Source: JBFWQM01 sp050249455 (GTDB lineage Bacteria > Pseudomonadota > Alphaproteobacteria > MPNO01 > VGEU01). From it: a DNA stretch of 6,047 bases. The first letter of the stretch is position 1. Every line of letters begins with the position of its first letter. The translations under genes and the position numbers were made by a program. Of the stretch, positions 1 through 5,883 are shown piece by piece. The notes under the pieces were generated by a model. It did no database searches. It was not told the DNA's origin and worked only from the letters and a program-made list of their open reading frames with translations. The stretch spans positions 1 through 6,047 of the forward strand of contig JBFWQM010000288.1 of assembly GCA_050249455.1 (NCBI GenBank), read 5' to 3'.

Positions 1-635
1 TGGCGGCGCCCCCCCGCCGCGTTGGGGAAGCGCTTGTGCCGGATCAGGTGCGCGAGCAGCTGGCTCTGGAACGTCGGCAACACGTCCGACGGCGGCGCCG
101 GGGTCGGGTTCACCATGGGCGCCGCCGCGACGGGCGCCGGGGGCGCGACCGGCGCCGCCGGCGGCGGCGCGACGGCGGGCGTCGGCGCGGGCACCGGCTT
201 TGGCGGCAGCGGCTTGTGCACGACGGGCTTGGGCCGCGGCGGCGGCACGGCGACGGCGACCTGGACTTCCGGGTCCAGCACCGGCTGGACGTCGGGCATC
301 TCGATCTTCTCCACCACCGGCTCGACGGCGCGGACCGGCTCCACCGGCTTGACCGGCTCGAGCTCGACGGGGCGGAGGGTCTCGGTCGTGACCGGCTGGA
401 CCTGGGCGACGGTCTCCACCGGCACGACGGCGGGCGCGACCGGTTCCGGCGCCATCTCGAGCATCACCGCCGGCGGCGCCGGCGGCGGCGCGGTCGAAAC
501 CTCGATGACCGACACGGCGACGCCTACCGCGACATGCAGCGCCAGCACCACCGCCAGGCAGCTGCCCCAGCGCGTCCACGCCGAGCTGCCGTCGTCGGCG
601 CCCTCAAACGGCAGCGAGAACGAGATGGCGGTCAT
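1..635 (-). CDS. tonB: TonB energy-transducing protein, C-terminus cut by window edge
   Basis: TonB carries energy from ExbB-ExbD in the inner membrane across the periplasm to outer-membrane receptors. The frame is open from ATG 635-633 to base 1 (211 codons visible). A short cytoplasmic N-terminus is followed by one membrane anchor at about residues 24-44, with a histidine (H34) inside it, as in the TonB anchor. Residues 50-182 are an Ala/Pro/Val linker with alternating Glu-Pro and Lys-Pro units (for example EPVKPVEPVRAVEPV), typical of the periplasm-spanning region. Residues 189-207 (FQSQLLAHLIRHKRFPNAA) match the start of the TonB C-terminal domain, where a Lys-Arg-Tyr/Phe-Pro motif is usual. 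The rest of that domain lies beyond the edge. The start overlaps the exbD stop as ATGA, and GGAG (650-647) lies 11 nt upstream, so translation is coupled. Family assignment is strong; receptor specificity cannot be read. Confidence 0.93.
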   Translation of the reverse strand, partial: MTAISFSLPFEGADDGSSAWTRWGSCLAVVLALHVAVGVAVSVIEVSTAPPPAPPAVMLEMAPEPVAPAVVPVETVAQVQPVTTETLRPVELEPVKPVEPVRAVEPVVEKIEMPDVQPVLDPEVQVAVAVPPPRPKPVVHKPLPPKPVPAPTPAVAPPPAAPVAPPAPVAAAPMVNPTPAPPSDVLPTFQSQLLAHLIRHKRFPNAAGGRR

Positions 636-1054
636 CGCTGCGTCGTCTCCATGCCGACCAGCGCGACCTTCAGATAGCCTGCGGCGCGCAGGAGGTTCAT
701 CACCTCCATCAGGTCGCCGTAGGCGACCGACCTGTCGGCGCGCATGAAGATGCGCCGGTCCTTGTCGCCGCCGGTGTCGGCGTTGACCGCCGCGGCCAGC
801 GCCTCGCGCGCGACGATATTGTCGCCGACCGCGAGCGCCAGATCGGCCTTCACCGTCAGGAACAGCGGCTTGTCGGGCCGCGGCTGCGGCCGGGCGGTGG
901 ATGCGGGCAAGTCGACCGGCACGTCCACCGTCGCCAGCGGCGCGGCCACCATGAAGATGATCAGCAGGACCAGCATGACGTCGATGAACGGCGTGACGTT
1001 GATCTCGTGGGTTTCCGCGAGGTCGTCTCCGCCGTGGTCGAGCCGGACCGCCAC
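632..1054 (-). CDS. exbD: ExbD, TonB-system proton channel subunit
   Basis: 140-aa inner-membrane protein that forms the proton-driven motor with ExbB and powers TonB. The N-terminus is cytoplasmic. One transmembrane helix spans about residues 21-43, inside the family signature EINVTPFIDVMLVLLIIFMV (17-36). The membrane aspartate needed for proton translocation in the family is present as D25, the same number as in E. coli ExbD. The periplasmic domain follows (about 60-135) and ends in the usual 'R.D..v.Y..l..vm..l..aG' pattern (MRADRSVAYGDLMEVMNLL). The length is normal. The start is GTG at 1054; GGAG at 1065-1062 sits 7 nt upstream, and the gene begins 4 bp after the exbB stop. The stop overlaps the tonB ATG. 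This is a co-translated exbB-exbD-tonB unit. Confidence 0.97.
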   Translation of the reverse strand: MAVRLDHGGDDLAETHEINVTPFIDVMLVLLIIFMVAAPLATVDVPVDLPASTARPQPRPDKPLFLTVKADLALAVGDNIVAREALAAAVNADTGGDKDRRIFMRADRSVAYGDLMEVMNLLRAAGYLKVALVGMETTQR

Positions 1055-1058
1055 CGCC

Positions 1059-1949
1059 CTACTCCGCCGCCTTGAGGTGGGCCGCCGCCTGGCGGCGGTC
1101 GAGGTCGCGGCTGAGCAGGCGCAGCACCTCGCCCGAGGCCTCCGCCACCTGATGGCGGTAGCCCATGATCGAGCGCGCGAAGACGTTGTAGATGACGACC
1201 GCCGGGATCGCGGCGACCAGGCCGAACGCGGTCGCCAGCAGCGCCTCGGCGATGCCGGGCGCGACCACGGCGAGGTTGGTGGTCTGGGTCTGCGAGATGC
1301 CGATGAAGCTGTTCATGATGCCCCACACGGTGCCGAACAGCCCGACGAACGGCGCGATGGCGCCGATGGTGGCGAGGATGCCGGTGCCGCGCGTCATCGC
1401 CCGGCCGGCCGCGGTCTCGATCTGCTGCAGCCGCGACACCGCCCGCTCCTTGATGCCGTCGGCGGCCGGCGCGTCGGCCGAAAGGCGAAGCTCCAGGGCG
1501 GCGGCGCGTGCCAGCGCCGGCACCGGCCCCTGCTCCTCGCCGAGTTGCTCCAGTCCGTGCGCCAGCGAGCGCGCGCCGCCCAGGACGCCGACCCCGGCGG
1601 CAGCGCGGCGGCGCGCCGCGCGCAGTTCCAGGGTCTTGGCGAGCCACACCGTCCACGTCGCGACCGACGCCAGGATCAGCGCGATCATGACCAGCTTCAC
1701 GACGGCGTCGGCCGCCATGAACATGCCCCACGGTGTCAGGTCGTGCGGCAGCACCGGCCCCGTCGCCATCATGCCGTCGGGCGGCGGCAGCGCCGTGGCA
1801 TCCGGGATTGGCGCGGTCGCCGACGGATCGGCCGGGACGGCCGGCGGCGCGCCGGGGTCGGCCGCGGGGGCGCCCTGCGCCCATGCCAAGCGTCCGGAGA
1901 ACCAGACGGCCGCGAGGGTCAACGGCTGAAGGAGATGGCTTATCCGCAT
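1059..1949 (-). CDS. exbB: ExbB, TonB-system motor subunit (long type with signal peptide)
   Basis: 296-aa inner-membrane protein of the MotA/TolQ/ExbB family; with ExbD it converts proton flow into TonB energisation. Residues 1-25 look like a signal peptide (MRISHLLQPLTLAAVWFSGRLAWAQ), followed by a Pro/Ala-rich periplasmic stretch (26-70). This extended N-terminus is typical of the long ExbB type and absent from the shorter E. coli protein. Transmembrane segments lie at about 82-104, 188-212 and 226-256. The core GAIAPFVGLFGTVWGIM and APGIAEALLATAFGL carry T207, E235 and T240, the counterparts of E. coli T148, E176 and T181. An in-frame TTG at 2033 would give 28 more residues, but these would precede the signal peptide and run across the Fur-box-like palindrome, so ATG 1949 is preferred. 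No strong SD precedes that ATG (only a weak GAG), leaving the start slightly uncertain. Confidence 0.95.
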   Translation of the reverse strand: MRISHLLQPLTLAAVWFSGRLAWAQGAPAADPGAPPAVPADPSATAPIPDATALPPPDGMMATGPVLPHDLTPWGMFMAADAVVKLVMIALILASVATWTVWLAKTLELRAARRRAAAGVGVLGGARSLAHGLEQLGEEQGPVPALARAAALELRLSADAPAADGIKERAVSRLQQIETAAGRAMTRGTGILATIGAIAPFVGLFGTVWGIMNSFIGISQTQTTNLAVVAPGIAEALLATAFGLVAAIPAVVIYNVFARSIMGYRHQVAEASGEVLRLLSRDLDRRQAAAHLKAAE

Positions 1950-1973
1950 GAACCGGGACTCGAGACCAAGCGT

Positions 1974-2002
1974 GCGCAAATGCGAATGACTAGCATTTGC
2001 GC
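1974..2002 (-). promoter_or_regulatory. Fur-box-like palindrome upstream of exbB
   Basis: A perfect 10-bp inverted repeat: GCGCAAATGC (1974-1983) and GCATTTGCGC (1993-2002), separated by 9 bp. Bases 1982-2000 match the classical 19-bp Fur consensus at 12 of 19 positions, including its GAATGA-like and CATTT cores. It ends 24 bp before the exbB ATG, where a repressor would block the promoter. A possible -35 (TTGACG, 2033-2028) lies upstream, but the -10 is weak (ATTGGT, 2009-2004). That an iron-responsive Fur-family repressor controls exbB-exbD-tonB is inferred from this match plus gene function. An Irr/RirA-type regulator is an alternative if the host is a rhizobial relative. Confidence 0.7.
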
Positions 2003-2021
2003 CACCAATGAACCATCCGGC

Positions 2022-2050
2022 TTCGCCCGTCAAGCGGGTGGACGGGCGGA
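2022..2050 (-). terminator. Hairpin after orf139, possible terminator without U-tract
   Basis: An 8-bp perfect inverted repeat, CGCCCGTC (2024-2031) and GACGGGCG (2041-2048), loop 9 nt, extended by a G-U and an A-U pair. It begins about 28 nt after the orf139 stop and just before the Fur-box-like site. It therefore sits where the upstream transcript could end before the exbB promoter. No T-run follows on the minus strand, so intrinsic termination would be weak. It might equally be an mRNA-stabilising 3' structure, or chance in GC-rich DNA. Confidence 0.35.
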
Positions 2051-2077
2051 CAACTTGCCGCAGGCCCGCCTTGCCGC

Positions 2078-2497
2078 TTATTTGGTCATCGTGACCGTGC
2101 CGCCGCGCGACGACGCCTCGACGAGATCGATGCAGTCGGGCCGAGCCTCCTGGCCGCTGCGGCAGGCCGGGACGTCGTTGACCAGCACCGAGCCGACCTT
2201 GGCGCAGGCGAGCCCGCTGACGTCGAACAGCTTGACCGTGGTCTTCTTCGGCCGCAGCGGGCCGACGTCGATGGCGAGCCGGCGCGCGATAACGGCGTCC
2301 GGACCGAACAGGACGAGGTCGAGGCGGAACTCCTCGAACGGGGTCGCCGTCCGGTTGTCGAGCACGAGGTAGACCCGGCAGCCGCCCTGGTTCTCCTCCA
2401 GCTTGTTGAGCTCGACCTTGACGGCCCCCTCGTCGGCAGCGGCGGAAGACGTGATAGCGGCGGCAAGCGCGGCGGTCAGTGCGGCTTTCATTCTCAT
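2078..2497 (-). CDS. Small exported protein of unknown function, four cysteines, in iron-uptake operon
   Basis: 139-aa protein with no function I can name. Residues 1-22 form a signal peptide (MRMKAALTAALAAAITSSAA, cleavage probably after A21), so it should be periplasmic or secreted. The mature part is about 117 residues with four cysteines (C40, C98, C112, C122), which could form two disulfides. It alternates in beta-like fashion (RVYLVLDNRT, FRLDLVLFGPD, RLAIDVGPL, TTVKLFDVSG), suggesting a small beta-sandwich. There is no lipobox and no twin arginine. ATG 2497 overlaps the stop of the dioxygenase gene as ATGA, implying translational coupling; ATG 2491 (M3) is an equally possible start. 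I recall similar unnamed proteins next to exbB/piuC genes in alphaproteobacteria, but this is memory, not a search. A role in periplasmic handling of ferric siderophore or in receptor/TonB assembly is only inferred from context. Confidence 0.85.
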   Translation of the reverse strand: MRMKAALTAALAAAITSSAAADEGAVKVELNKLEENQGGCRVYLVLDNRTATPFEEFRLDLVLFGPDAVIARRLAIDVGPLRPKKTTVKLFDVSGLACAKVGSVLVNDVPACRSGQEARPDCIDLVEASSRGGTVTMTK

Positions 2498-3174
2498 AGG
2501 TCGGCCCACATCCGGATCAGGTTGTGATAGCAGGCGGTCAGCATCACCCCGGCGGGGCTGTCGGGCTGCTCCTGCATGACGTGCTGGATGGCGCGATCGA
2601 AATCGAACAGCAGCGTGCGCTGCCCGTCGTCCCGCACCATGCTCTGCACCCAGAAGAACGACGAGACGCGCGCGCCGCGCGTCACCGGCGTCACGTGGTG
2701 CAGGCTGGTCGCCGGGTACAGTATCAGATCGCCCGGCGGCAGCTTCACCCGATGCACCCCGTAGGTGTCCTCCACGGAGAGCTCGCCGCCGTCGTACTCC
2801 TCCGGCGGCGTCAGAAAGAGCGTCGCCGACAGGTCGGTGCGCACGCGGTGCAGCGTGCCCGCGACCTGGCGGACGGCGTTGTCGACGTGGCTGCCGAAGG
2901 TCTGTCCGCCCTGGTAGCGGTTGAACAGCGGCGGATAGACCTTCAGCGGCAGCGCCGCCGAGATGAACATCGGGTTGCCTTCCAGCGCCGCCAGGACGAT
3001 GTCGCCCGCCTCGCGCGCCGCCGGATGGTTCTCCGGCACCTGCATGTTGTCCTTCGACCGCGCCGACTGGTAGCCGGCCGTCGCCCGACCGTCCACCCAC
3101 GGCGCGGCGTCGATGATCGCGCGGCAGCGCGTCACCTGCTCCGCGTTCAGCACCCTGGGGATGTGAAGCAGCAT
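2494..3174 (-). CDS. piuC: PiuC/YbiX-type Fe(II)/2-oxoglutarate dioxygenase (PKHD-type hydroxylase)
   Basis: 226-aa cytoplasmic enzyme of the PKHD/prolyl-4-hydroxylase-like superfamily, nearly the same length as E. coli YbiX. Iron ligands fit H96-x-D98 (in GSHVDNA) and H159 (in SLHHVTPVTRGAR), with R169 as the 2-oxoglutarate-binding arginine ten residues later. The family motifs SARSKDNMQ (37-45), FNRYQGGQTFGSHVDNA (84-100) and GDLILYP (148-154) are all present, so it should be active. The natural substrate of PiuC proteins is, as far as I know, not established; linkage to siderophore receptors suggests a modification tied to iron uptake. ATG 3174 is chosen because GAGGAGG (3186-3180) lies 5 nt upstream; a frame extension to 3300 would overlap the receptor gene. 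It is separated from the receptor by 73 bp containing a large hairpin and overlaps orf139 by 4 bp. Confidence 0.94.
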   Translation of the reverse strand: MLLHIPRVLNAEQVTRCRAIIDAAPWVDGRATAGYQSARSKDNMQVPENHPAAREAGDIVLAALEGNPMFISAALPLKVYPPLFNRYQGGQTFGSHVDNAVRQVAGTLHRVRTDLSATLFLTPPEEYDGGELSVEDTYGVHRVKLPPGDLILYPATSLHHVTPVTRGARVSSFFWVQSMVRDDGQRTLLFDFDRAIQHVMQEQPDSPAGVMLTACYHNLIRMWADL

Positions 3175-3193
3175 CGCCGCCTCCTCGGAAAAT

Positions 3194-3230
3194 GCGCGGC
3201 CCCGCCCTGCAGGGCGAGGCGGGGCCGCGC
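3194..3230 (-). terminator. 13-bp GC hairpin between receptor and piuC; probable attenuator or 3'-end stabiliser
   Basis: Perfect 13-bp inverted repeat: GCGCGGCCCCGCC (3194-3206) and GGCGGGGCCGCGC (3218-3230), loop 11 nt. The loop region also belongs to a nested palindrome, GCCCTGCAGGGC (3204-3215). In the direction of transcription it starts 17 nt after the receptor stop and is followed directly by ATTTT (3193-3189), then by the SD of piuC. A GC stem plus a short U-run resembles an intrinsic terminator, but only four Us are present. Partial termination, giving much more receptor than dioxygenase message, is a reasonable inference; protection of the receptor mRNA from 3' decay is the alternative. 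Confidence 0.7.
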
Positions 3231-3247
3231 GCCCCCCACCCGATCCG

Positions 3248-5413
3248 TCAGAAGCGGAACGCGGTGGATACCAGCACGGAACGGCCGGCGCCCGGAACAA
3301 GGTGCGCGCCGCCGCCGTGTATGCGCTCGATATAGAACTCGTCGGTCAGGTTATAGCCGTTGACGCGAATGTCGATGTTCTCCGTCACGTGATAGGCGAC
3401 GGTGGCGTCGAACAGCCAGTAGCTGTCGACCTTGCCGGTGTTGGTGTTGTTGGTGTAGCGGCTGCTGGCGTACTGCACGCCGCCGCCGATCTGGAAGTTG
3501 TACGGCAGGTCGTAGGTCGTCCACAGGCTGAAGGCGTGCTCCGGCGTGTTCGGCACCGTCTTGCCGGTCTCGTTCGCGGTGTTGGACCGGATGATCTCGC
3601 CGTCCAGGTAGGCGTAGCCGCCGATCACGTTCCATTGCTCCGTGATGCGGCCGGTGAAGCCGATCTCGAAGCCCTGCACCCGCTGCTCGCCGTCGAGCAC
3701 CTGGACGGTGCCGCCGAGCGGATCAGGCGTGCGCGCGTTGGTCTTGTCGATGCGGAACAGCGCGCCGGACAGGCTGAGGCGCCCGGCGAGAACGTCCCAC
3801 TTGGTGCCGATCTCGAACAGGCGGTTGCTCTCGGGATCGACGCCGGTCGTGTTGGCGGCCAGGGTCAGCGCTTCCGCCGACGGGTTGAACGAAGTCGCGT
3901 AGGAGAAGTAGACGCTGCCGTTGCTGGCGGGCTTGCCGACGATCGCGCCGCGCCAGCTGAACTCCTCGTCGACCTGGCCGAAGTTGGTGGTGGCGGCGCC
4001 GGCCGGCGTCGAATCCACGTCGGCGTCGAACCGGTCCCAGCGCATGCCGCCGACCAGTTCCACGTAGCGGCCGATCTTGATCGTATCGAGGGCGAACAGG
4101 CCGAGCGTGGTGGTCGTCGTGTTCGTCTTGGTGCCGTTGGTGCGCGTGCCGGTGAACGGCGTGTTCGGGTTCGGGCTGAACAGGCTGTCGGTCGCCGCGC
4201 CGGCGAAGGTGATCGCCTGGTTGTCGTAGGTCTCGCGGCCGAACTCGACGCCCGTCACCACGGTATGCTGCAGGCCCGCGGTGTCGAACTTCACCGTCAC
4301 GTCCGTCTGGTTGATGAACGCCTCGTTCACGCTGTCGCGGCCGGTCGGGTTGCGGGTCAGCGAGTCGGTGACGGCGCTGGCGTTGCGTGGCGGCGAGACG
4401 ATGGCGAACCGGGTGTCGTGCACGAACCGCGTCTGGTTGCGCACGCTCAGGTCCTTGCTGAAGTCGTGCTCGAACTTGCCGGTGACCATGTCGACCTTGG
4501 TCTCTTCGGTCTGCAGGCCCTTGAAGCCGTACCAGTTCGACCGGTCGACCGGCGGCACCGCGCCGTTCAGGATCGGCAAGCCATAGTCCGGCACGTTGTC
4601 TTCCTGCTGGTGCAGGTAGCTGAGGGTGAAGCGGGTCGGCGTGCCGATGCCGACGGCGAAAGACGGCGCGACCGCCCAGCGCTGGTACTCCACCACGTCG
4701 CGGTCGGCGACCTCGTTGTCGTGGTACATGAAGTTGAGCCGCACCGCCGCGCCGCCCATGCCGAGCGTGTCGAGGCCCTGGTTGACGTCGCCGGTGAACC
4801 GCTTGGTCGTATCGGTCCCGAACCCGACGGTGCCGCCATAGAAACTATCCAGGGTCGGCTCCTTGCTGATCAGGTTGACCGAGCCGCCGGTCGAGCCGCG
4901 GCCGAAGAAGGTCGACGACGGCCCCTTCTGCACCTCGATCTGCTCGGTGTTGAACGGGTCGCGGTTGTACTGCGCGATGTCGCGCAAGCCGTCGATGTAG
5001 AGGTCGTTGTTCGCCGTGAAGCCGCGGATGCGCAGGTTGTCGCCCTGCGGGCCGCCGCCTTCGCCGGCCACGATGCTGGTGCCCGGCACGTTGCGCAGCG
5101 CCTCGCGCAGGGTGGTGATGCCCTGCTGGTCGAGCACCGACCGCGGCACGACGTTGATCGACTGCGGCGTGTTGCGCAGCGGCTCGGTCAGCTTTGGCGA
5201 GGCGCTCTGGTCGACCTTGAACTCGGGGGCCGGCAGTCCGGTCGGACGGTCGGCCTCCACCGATACCGGCGGCAGGGTCTGGGTCGATTGGGCGCCGGCG
5301 CCCTCGCCCGCGAACAGCGTGGCGCCGAACGCGACGGAGGTGAGGACGGTATGGGAGACGAGGCCGGGTCGGCGAAGACTCGGCAGGGCTGGCTGAAGAC
5401 GTTTTGCTGGCAT
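3248..5413 (-). CDS. TonB-dependent siderophore receptor, Fiu/PiuA class
   Basis: 721-aa outer-membrane receptor importing a ferric siderophore, probably catecholate-type, energised by TonB-ExbB-ExbD. A signal peptide (1-41) ends in GEGAGA before Q42. A TonB-box-like stretch (TLPPVSVEA, 46-54) precedes the plug domain (about 75-190), which shows TPQSINVVPRSVLDQQG, NLRIRGF, DGLRD and the classic IEVQKGPSSTFFGRGSTGG. The rest is a 22-strand-type barrel ending GRSVLVSTAFRF, with the terminal aromatic needed for barrel assembly. Length is normal and no cysteine is present. A Thr/Asn-rich stretch (TRTNGTKTNTTTTT) probably lies in or near a surface loop. The start is ATG 5413: GAGGGA (5422-5417) sits just upstream and the next residues form the signal peptide. 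The same frame stays open to 6031, but that extra part is not protein-like. Immediate linkage to piuC supports a Fiu/PiuA-type role. In Pseudomonas and Acinetobacter, PiuA-class receptors also admit siderophore-antibiotic conjugates. The exact ligand cannot be read. Confidence 0.96.
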   Translation of the reverse strand: MPAKRLQPALPSLRRPGLVSHTVLTSVAFGATLFAGEGAGAQSTQTLPPVSVEADRPTGLPAPEFKVDQSASPKLTEPLRNTPQSINVVPRSVLDQQGITTLREALRNVPGTSIVAGEGGGPQGDNLRIRGFTANNDLYIDGLRDIAQYNRDPFNTEQIEVQKGPSSTFFGRGSTGGSVNLISKEPTLDSFYGGTVGFGTDTTKRFTGDVNQGLDTLGMGGAAVRLNFMYHDNEVADRDVVEYQRWAVAPSFAVGIGTPTRFTLSYLHQQEDNVPDYGLPILNGAVPPVDRSNWYGFKGLQTEETKVDMVTGKFEHDFSKDLSVRNQTRFVHDTRFAIVSPPRNASAVTDSLTRNPTGRDSVNEAFINQTDVTVKFDTAGLQHTVVTGVEFGRETYDNQAITFAGAATDSLFSPNPNTPFTGTRTNGTKTNTTTTTLGLFALDTIKIGRYVELVGGMRWDRFDADVDSTPAGAATTNFGQVDEEFSWRGAIVGKPASNGSVYFSYATSFNPSAEALTLAANTTGVDPESNRLFEIGTKWDVLAGRLSLSGALFRIDKTNARTPDPLGGTVQVLDGEQRVQGFEIGFTGRITEQWNVIGGYAYLDGEIIRSNTANETGKTVPNTPEHAFSLWTTYDLPYNFQIGGGVQYASSRYTNNTNTGKVDSYWLFDATVAYHVTENIDIRVNGYNLTDEFYIERIHGGGAHLVPGAGRSVLVSTAFRF

Positions 5414-5619
5414 CTGTCCCTCGGGGTTTCGTGCATTTCTGCCGGTTGAAACCTGGCTGGCTTTTCGGGGACGAGACCCACGTGGCTGGCTTGGCGTATC
5501 GGCGGCGTCTGAAAAACTTGTCGTGTGATCGCTGCGGTGCGGCGGCTCCCTGTTGATGGTTCGATCGGATCGCCTTTTTGCCGCCGCCACCCAGCGCCGG
5601 TGGGCCGCTTTCGTTAGGC

Positions 5620-5683
5620 TGCGAACGAGCAAAAAAGCATCGCTTCGGTAACAGATTATCCTTGCGACTGCAACTCGTTCGCA
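5620..5683. repeat. Perfect 10-bp inverted repeat bracketing the receptor promoter
   Basis: TGCGAACGAG (5620-5629) and CTCGTTCGCA (5674-5683) are exact reverse complements with 44 bp between them. The right arm overlaps the -35 and the operator palindrome; the left arm falls about 20-28 nt downstream of the predicted transcription start. This could be a second protein-binding half-site allowing a looped repression complex, or chance. Confidence 0.5.
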
Positions 5684-5684
5684 A
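5655..5684 (-). promoter_or_regulatory. Sigma-70-type promoter of the receptor-piuC operon
   Basis: On the minus strand TTGCGA (5684-5679; 4 of 6 to TTGACA) and GATAAT (5660-5655; 5 of 6 to TATAAT) are separated by 18 bp. This is the best AT-rich promoter candidate in the window. It predicts a start site near 5648 and a leader of about 235 nt before the receptor ATG. The palindrome at 5661-5685 fills the space between the two elements, as expected for a repressed promoter. Confidence 0.6.
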
Positions 5685-5685
5685 G
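5661..5685 (-). promoter_or_regulatory. Operator-like palindrome over receptor promoter, possible Fur box
   Basis: CTTGCGA (5661-5667) and TCGCAAG (5679-5685) form a perfect 7-bp inverted repeat with an 11-bp spacer, lying between the -35 and -10 elements. The match to the classical 19-bp Fur consensus is only about 10 of 19 (bases 5664-5682), weaker than the exbB site. Its position and the iron-uptake function of the gene favour a Fur-type repressor, but the regulator is inferred. Confidence 0.5.
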
Positions 5686-5860
5686 TACACAGTCGTACGT
5701 CGTGTCCCGTTCGTGACGTTGGCCACGATCCGTAAGCCGAGTCAGCCCGCCGGCGCCCTCCCGGGCCGCCCAGCCAGCCAGCCTCCCCGCAAATCCCTGC
5801 CGATGCCGCAGGCCCGCCCTTCCGGGCGCGCGAATGCGGTGTTTCGGCGCAAATCAAACT

Positions 5861-5883
5861 GGAATGCGTACAAAGCGCATTCC
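5861..5883 (+). promoter_or_regulatory. Operator-like palindrome upstream of the divergent gene
   Basis: GGAATGCG (5861-5868) and CGCATTCC (5876-5883) form a perfect 8-bp inverted repeat with a 7-bp spacer, 24 bp before the ATG at 5908. The spacer contains TACAAA (5869-5874), a possible -10, but I see no matching -35. The AATGCG/CGCATT arms resemble the arms of the exbB site, so Fur-type control is possible; a different dimeric repressor is equally compatible. Confidence 0.5.

Noticed and set aside
22..747. Gly/Ala/Thr-rich plus-strand frame that looks like a low-complexity surface protein
   Set aside because: It lies opposite the Pro/Ala linker of tonB and the end of exbD; its repetitiveness is that of the linker read backwards.
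1950..2033. TTG start for exbB giving 28 extra residues
   Set aside because: It would bury the signal peptide and place coding sequence over the Fur-like palindrome.
2043..2068. CGGGC/GCCCG stem after orf139
   Set aside because: Only 5 bp with a 16-nt loop, competing with the better hairpin at 2022-2050; expected by chance in GC-rich DNA.
744..2372. 542-codon plus-strand frame across exbD, exbB and part of orf139
   Set aside because: It is antisense to well-supported ExbB and ExbD genes and has an Arg/Ala/Gln-rich composition without motifs.
3175..3300. Upstream extension of piuC into the receptor gene
   Set aside because: It translates the hairpin and the receptor 3' end; the ATG at 3174 has a strong SD and gives the family-typical length.
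3302..5449. 715-codon plus-strand open frame opposite the receptor gene
   Set aside because: It is a reverse-complement shadow: the receptor on the other strand has unmistakable plug and barrel motifs, while this translation is Val/Ala/Arg-rich with no family resemblance. Long antisense frames are common in GC-rich genomes.
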